Positions 61,630 through 64,000 of a DNA stretch of 64,000 nucleotides are shown here, piece after piece. The stretch is from NCBI RefSeq assembly GCF_001561995.1, contig NZ_LLWC01000020.1, forward strand, positions 1 to 64,000, in the 5' to 3' direction. Numbering within the stretch: position 1 is the stretch's first letter; the number at the start of each line of letters is the position of its first letter. This DNA comes from Polycladidibacter hongkongensis. Lineage in GTDB: Bacteria; Pseudomonadota; Alphaproteobacteria; Rhizobiales; Stappiaceae. Both the position numbers and the translations under genes were made by a program. The notes beneath the pieces were generated by a model that was not told the origin of the DNA, did no database searches, and saw nothing but the letters and a program-made list of their open reading frames with translations.

Positions 61630-62154
61630 ATGCAGAGCGAACAATTCACGGCACTTGGAAAAATATCTTGGCTTTGGCAAAGTTCCCCCCTTCATAAAGA
61701 ATGGGAACTGGCAGCATTCTCTAGATTTGTCCTACCTGCGATTGCCAGCAAGCAATACTGCATTCTTGAGCATGATGGTGCACCTGTCGCTTACTGCTCG
61801 TGGGCGTTGTTGGATATTGAAGCGGAGGCAAAATACCTTGCCGATCCCTCTTCGTTTTCTAAAGACAGTTGGACATGTGGTGACCGGCTCTGGTTCGTTG
61901 ACTGGGTATCCCCGTTTTCTGCGCGCTATACTTGGGCTTTGCGTTCCCACATGAAACAACGATTTGCGAACAAGCTGGGCCGTTCTATCCGTGTAAAAAA
62001 AGGAGAAGAAAAGGCCCGAATTACAGCTTTTGCGGGTGCAAACTTGACAGCGGAACAAAGCGCCGACATAAGACGGCAATACTTTAAAGATACTGTTGAA
62101 GCGCTGAAACAGCAAAAGCTAAACAATTCAGGCATTGAATTTCACAGCGCTTGA
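61630..62154 (+). CDS. Toxin-activating lysine acyltransferase (HlyC/RtxC family)
   Basis: This 174-residue protein matches HlyC along its length. Catalytic His22 is in SSPLHKEW, then VLPAIASKQYCIL and APVAYCSWALL, and Asp91 is in CGDRLWFVDWVSPF, at the same positions as His23/Asp92 of HlyC. HlyC-type enzymes move a fatty acyl group from acyl carrier protein to lysines of the RTX toxin in the cytoplasm and so make it membrane-active. Its place directly after the RTX gene implies that protein is the substrate. In the hly operon the order is C before A; here it is reversed. The ribosome-binding site is weak (GGACAG). Confidence 0.93.
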   Translation: MQSEQFTALGKISWLWQSSPLHKEWELAAFSRFVLPAIASKQYCILEHDGAPVAYCSWALLDIEAEAKYLADPSSFSKDSWTCGDRLWFVDWVSPFSARYTWALRSHMKQRFANKLGRSIRVKKGEEKARITAFAGANLTAEQSADIRRQYFKDTVEALKQQKLNNSGIEFHSA

Positions 62155-62231
62155 GCTTTGAATACACGTTCGCGACAGCGTAGAGTAAGTTGAGCACGCA
62201 AGGCGTGACGCATAGCTTGATTTGGGGGAAA

Positions 62232-63974
62232 ATGACAAAACCAGCTGGGAGCGCGTCCACGCCACTAAGCGTTATGGGCGCATTGAAACAAAGCCGGGGC
62301 ACGCTGTGGGGCGTTGCAGCCATCAGCCTGATTATCAATCTTCTAATGCTAACCGGCCCTATGTTTATGCTGCAAGTTTACGACCGTGTACTTGCCAGCC
62401 ACAGTTTGGCGACCCTCGCAGTCATTGCACTCCTCGCCGGCGGGCTTTATGTGGTCTACGGCCTGCTTGAAGGCACCCGTACCCGCATCCTGACCCGTTT
62501 TGCTCAAGAAGTGGACACGCGCCTATCCTCCCCCAGTTTTCGCAGTAATCTGTCGCTACCGCTCATGCTAGGGGTTAAAGCAAAACCACAAGAACCCCTA
62601 AGAGATCTTGAAAGCATCCGACAATTCTGCGCAGGGCCGGGGCCTGCTGCTATGTTCGACGTACCGTGGATGCCAATCTATATCGGCTTTGTATTTGCTC
62701 TACACTTTTGGCTGGGCGTTATGGCCCTTGGCGGTGCAATTGTCATTTTCTGCCTTGTGTTGGCAAACGAGTATCTCTCGCGCACGCCAAGCCGCGAAAT
62801 GGCGCAAGCCAGCGCGCAGCGCAACCGTTTTGCGCAGGATACAAGGGCGAATGCAGAAGTTATCCGCGCTATGGGCATGGGTAAAATATTTGCACAACAA
62901 TGGCTTGATGCGTCTAGCAAACTCTACCAAACACAGTTGAAGGCTGCTGACCGGGCAACCGTGTTTTCGGTCACAATCAAGACACTGCGTTTCTTGCTGC
63001 AATCGGGCATGTTGGCCGTTGCTGCATGGCTGACTATTCTGCAAGAAGTCTCACCCGGTGCCATGATCGCTTCTTCTATCATTACCTCGCGAGCTTTGGC
63101 ACCTATCGAAGCCGCCGTTGCCCAGTGGCGCGCCTTTGTCGCTGCGAGGCAGGCCCGTACACGCCTCGACAAACTTCTGGCAGCGAACAAAAATGGCGAG
63201 CCGGAAACAGAGCTGCCGCTACCATGTGAACGCCTAGACGTCGCACAATTGGCTGCGGCACCTCCCTCAGAACGCAGCCCTACGTTTCAAGGTGGCCAGT
63301 TCAGTCTAAGCGCCGGGGAAGGTCTTGCGATCATTGGGCCCTCGGGCTCAGGAAAAACGACACTTATCCGGACGCTCGTTGGTGTTTGGCCAACATTGCG
63401 GGGTGATGTGCGTTTTGATGGAGCTCTTGCCAGCCAATGGCCGCCTCACGTTTTGGGCTCGGCTATCGGTTATCTCCCGCAAGACGTAGAACTGTTTGAA
63501 GGCACCATCGCGCAGAACATCTGCCGCTTTTCCGAGAAGCGTGATGATGAGGCAATTCTCGCGGCAGCGCGCCTTGCTAGCTTGCACGACCTGATCACGG
63601 CATTTCCCGAGGGCTATGACACTCGCGTTGGCCCAGCAGGAGCGCGCTTGTCTGCAGGACAGCGCCAACGGATCGGCCTTGCGCGGGCGCTCTACGGGGC
63701 ACCATTCCTTGTTGTCCTGGATGAGCCCAACTCAAATTTGGATTCCGAGGGTGAGGCCGCTCTGACTGAAGCCATCCGCCAAATCCGCAGCAAGGGCGCT
63801 ATAGTCATTGTCGTGGCACACCGCCCGAGCGCTTTGGCCGCACTCGACAAAGTGCTGGTGGTTAAGGATGGAACACAACAAGCCTTTGGACCAAAAGATG
63901 AGGTACTTCCAAAAGTTCTCGCCGGACAAGGGAAACCTGCGCCATCCAAGCCTTTGCAAGTGGTGACCGTATGA
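62232..63974 (+). CDS. Type I secretion ABC exporter, PrtD-type (no N-terminal peptidase-like domain)
   Basis: This 580-residue inner-membrane exporter has a membrane domain beginning only about 25 residues from the start (LTGPMFMLQVYDRVLASHSL). Its ATPase domain has Walker A GPSGSGKTTLIRTLVG, Q-loop YLPQDVELFEGTIAQNI, signature LSAGQRQRIGLARALY, Walker B LVVLDEPNSNLD and switch His VVAHRPSAL. This is the short PrtD/AprD/HasD form of protease and adhesin exporters. HlyB-type transporters that normally serve acylated RTX toxins have an extra 130-residue C39-like domain, which is absent here. ATG at 62232 has GGGGG close upstream. It overlaps the next gene by four bases (ATGA). Confidence 0.93.
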   Translation: MTKPAGSASTPLSVMGALKQSRGTLWGVAAISLIINLLMLTGPMFMLQVYDRVLASHSLATLAVIALLAGGLYVVYGLLEGTRTRILTRFAQEVDTRLSSPSFRSNLSLPLMLGVKAKPQEPLRDLESIRQFCAGPGPAAMFDVPWMPIYIGFVFALHFWLGVMALGGAIVIFCLVLANEYLSRTPSREMAQASAQRNRFAQDTRANAEVIRAMGMGKIFAQQWLDASSKLYQTQLKAADRATVFSVTIKTLRFLLQSGMLAVAAWLTILQEVSPGAMIASSIITSRALAPIEAAVAQWRAFVAARQARTRLDKLLAANKNGEPETELPLPCERLDVAQLAAAPPSERSPTFQGGQFSLSAGEGLAIIGPSGSGKTTLIRTLVGVWPTLRGDVRFDGALASQWPPHVLGSAIGYLPQDVELFEGTIAQNICRFSEKRDDEAILAAARLASLHDLITAFPEGYDTRVGPAGARLSAGQRQRIGLARALYGAPFLVVLDEPNSNLDSEGEAALTEAIRQIRSKGAIVIVVAHRPSALAALDKVLVVKDGTQQAFGPKDEVLPKVLAGQGKPAPSKPLQVVTV

Positions 63975-64000
63975 GCCAGCAACAGCAACTTGAAAGTTTG
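63971..64000 (+). CDS. Start of a probable type I secretion membrane fusion protein (partial)
   Basis: Ten codons (MSQQQQLESL) begin at an ATG overlapping the stop of the exporter gene by four bases, and the window ends inside them. In type I secretion operons the gene after the ABC exporter is nearly always the HlyD/PrtE-type fusion protein, so that is the expected product. The call rests on position alone. Confidence 0.45.
   Translation, partial: MSQQQQLESL

Noticed and set aside
1..64000. CRISPR arrays, tRNA or rRNA genes
   Set aside because: No regularly spaced repeats and no tRNA- or rRNA-like sequence were noticed anywhere in the window.

Overview
The window looks like accessory DNA from a marine-type alphaproteobacterium; a Stappiaceae or Pseudovibrio-like genome is my best guess. 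The reasons are the many TRAP, tripartite-tricarboxylate and ABC uptake systems, FCD-type GntR regulators, a sigma-54 nitrate operon and a moderate base composition near 50 % GC. No rRNA or tRNA gene was seen, and species-level placement is inference.

Layout. Positions 1-450: the tip of an IS3-family element truncates a thiamine-diphosphate enzyme gene, divergent from a GntR regulator (580-1284). Positions 1398-12340, minus strand: a complete nitrate assimilation operon, nrtA-nrtB-nrtCD-nirB-nirD-nasA-cysG, read from a consensus sigma-54 promoter at 12326-12340. Nitrate is imported by the ABC system, reduced by NasA and NirBD, and the siroheme for NirB is supplied at least in part by the CysG-like protein. 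Positions 12585-18870: a GH88 unsaturated-uronate hydrolase, a TRAP transporter and a sialate-lyase-like aldolase, with a divergent GntR regulator. Positions 18867-28733: nine minus-strand genes, tctC-tctB-tctA-enolase-amidohydrolase-split UxaA-HpaI aldolase-aldehyde dehydrogenase, with their own divergent GntR regulator. Together these two clusters look like uptake and breakdown of uronic or aldaric acids from sulfated or acidic polysaccharides.

Positions 28.9-36.1 kb are a mobile-element scrapyard. It holds two IS6-family pieces around an NAD(P)-binding protein/LysR pair, an aminoglycoside-phosphotransferase-like gene, another broken IS6 transposase, a group II intron whose reverse transcriptase has lost its catalytic motif, and an IS3 remnant. 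Positions 36.2-44.2 kb hold a compact moxR-DUF58-DUF4381-VWA-VWA/TPR-batD cluster next to a secreted sulfatase. Positions 44.5-51.8 kb are a siderophore uptake operon: TonB receptor, binding protein, two permeases, ATPase and siderophore-interacting reductase.

Positions 52.1-55.1 kb contain four broken genes: a frameshifted autotransporter, a TonB receptor tail, an IS3 OrfA stub and a dipeptide-permease tail. From 55.5 kb to the window end there is a type I secretion operon. It encodes a 2021-residue RTX protein with a coiled coil, a long hydrophobic region, few RTX repeats and three C-terminal jelly-roll-like repeats, followed by a HlyC-type lysine acyltransferase, a PrtD-type ABC exporter and the start of a probable membrane fusion protein. 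This locus combines parts of the hemolysin and protease/adhesin export families in an unusual gene order and is the most interesting item in the window. The MoxR/Bat-sulfatase pairing and the sugar-acid operon come next.
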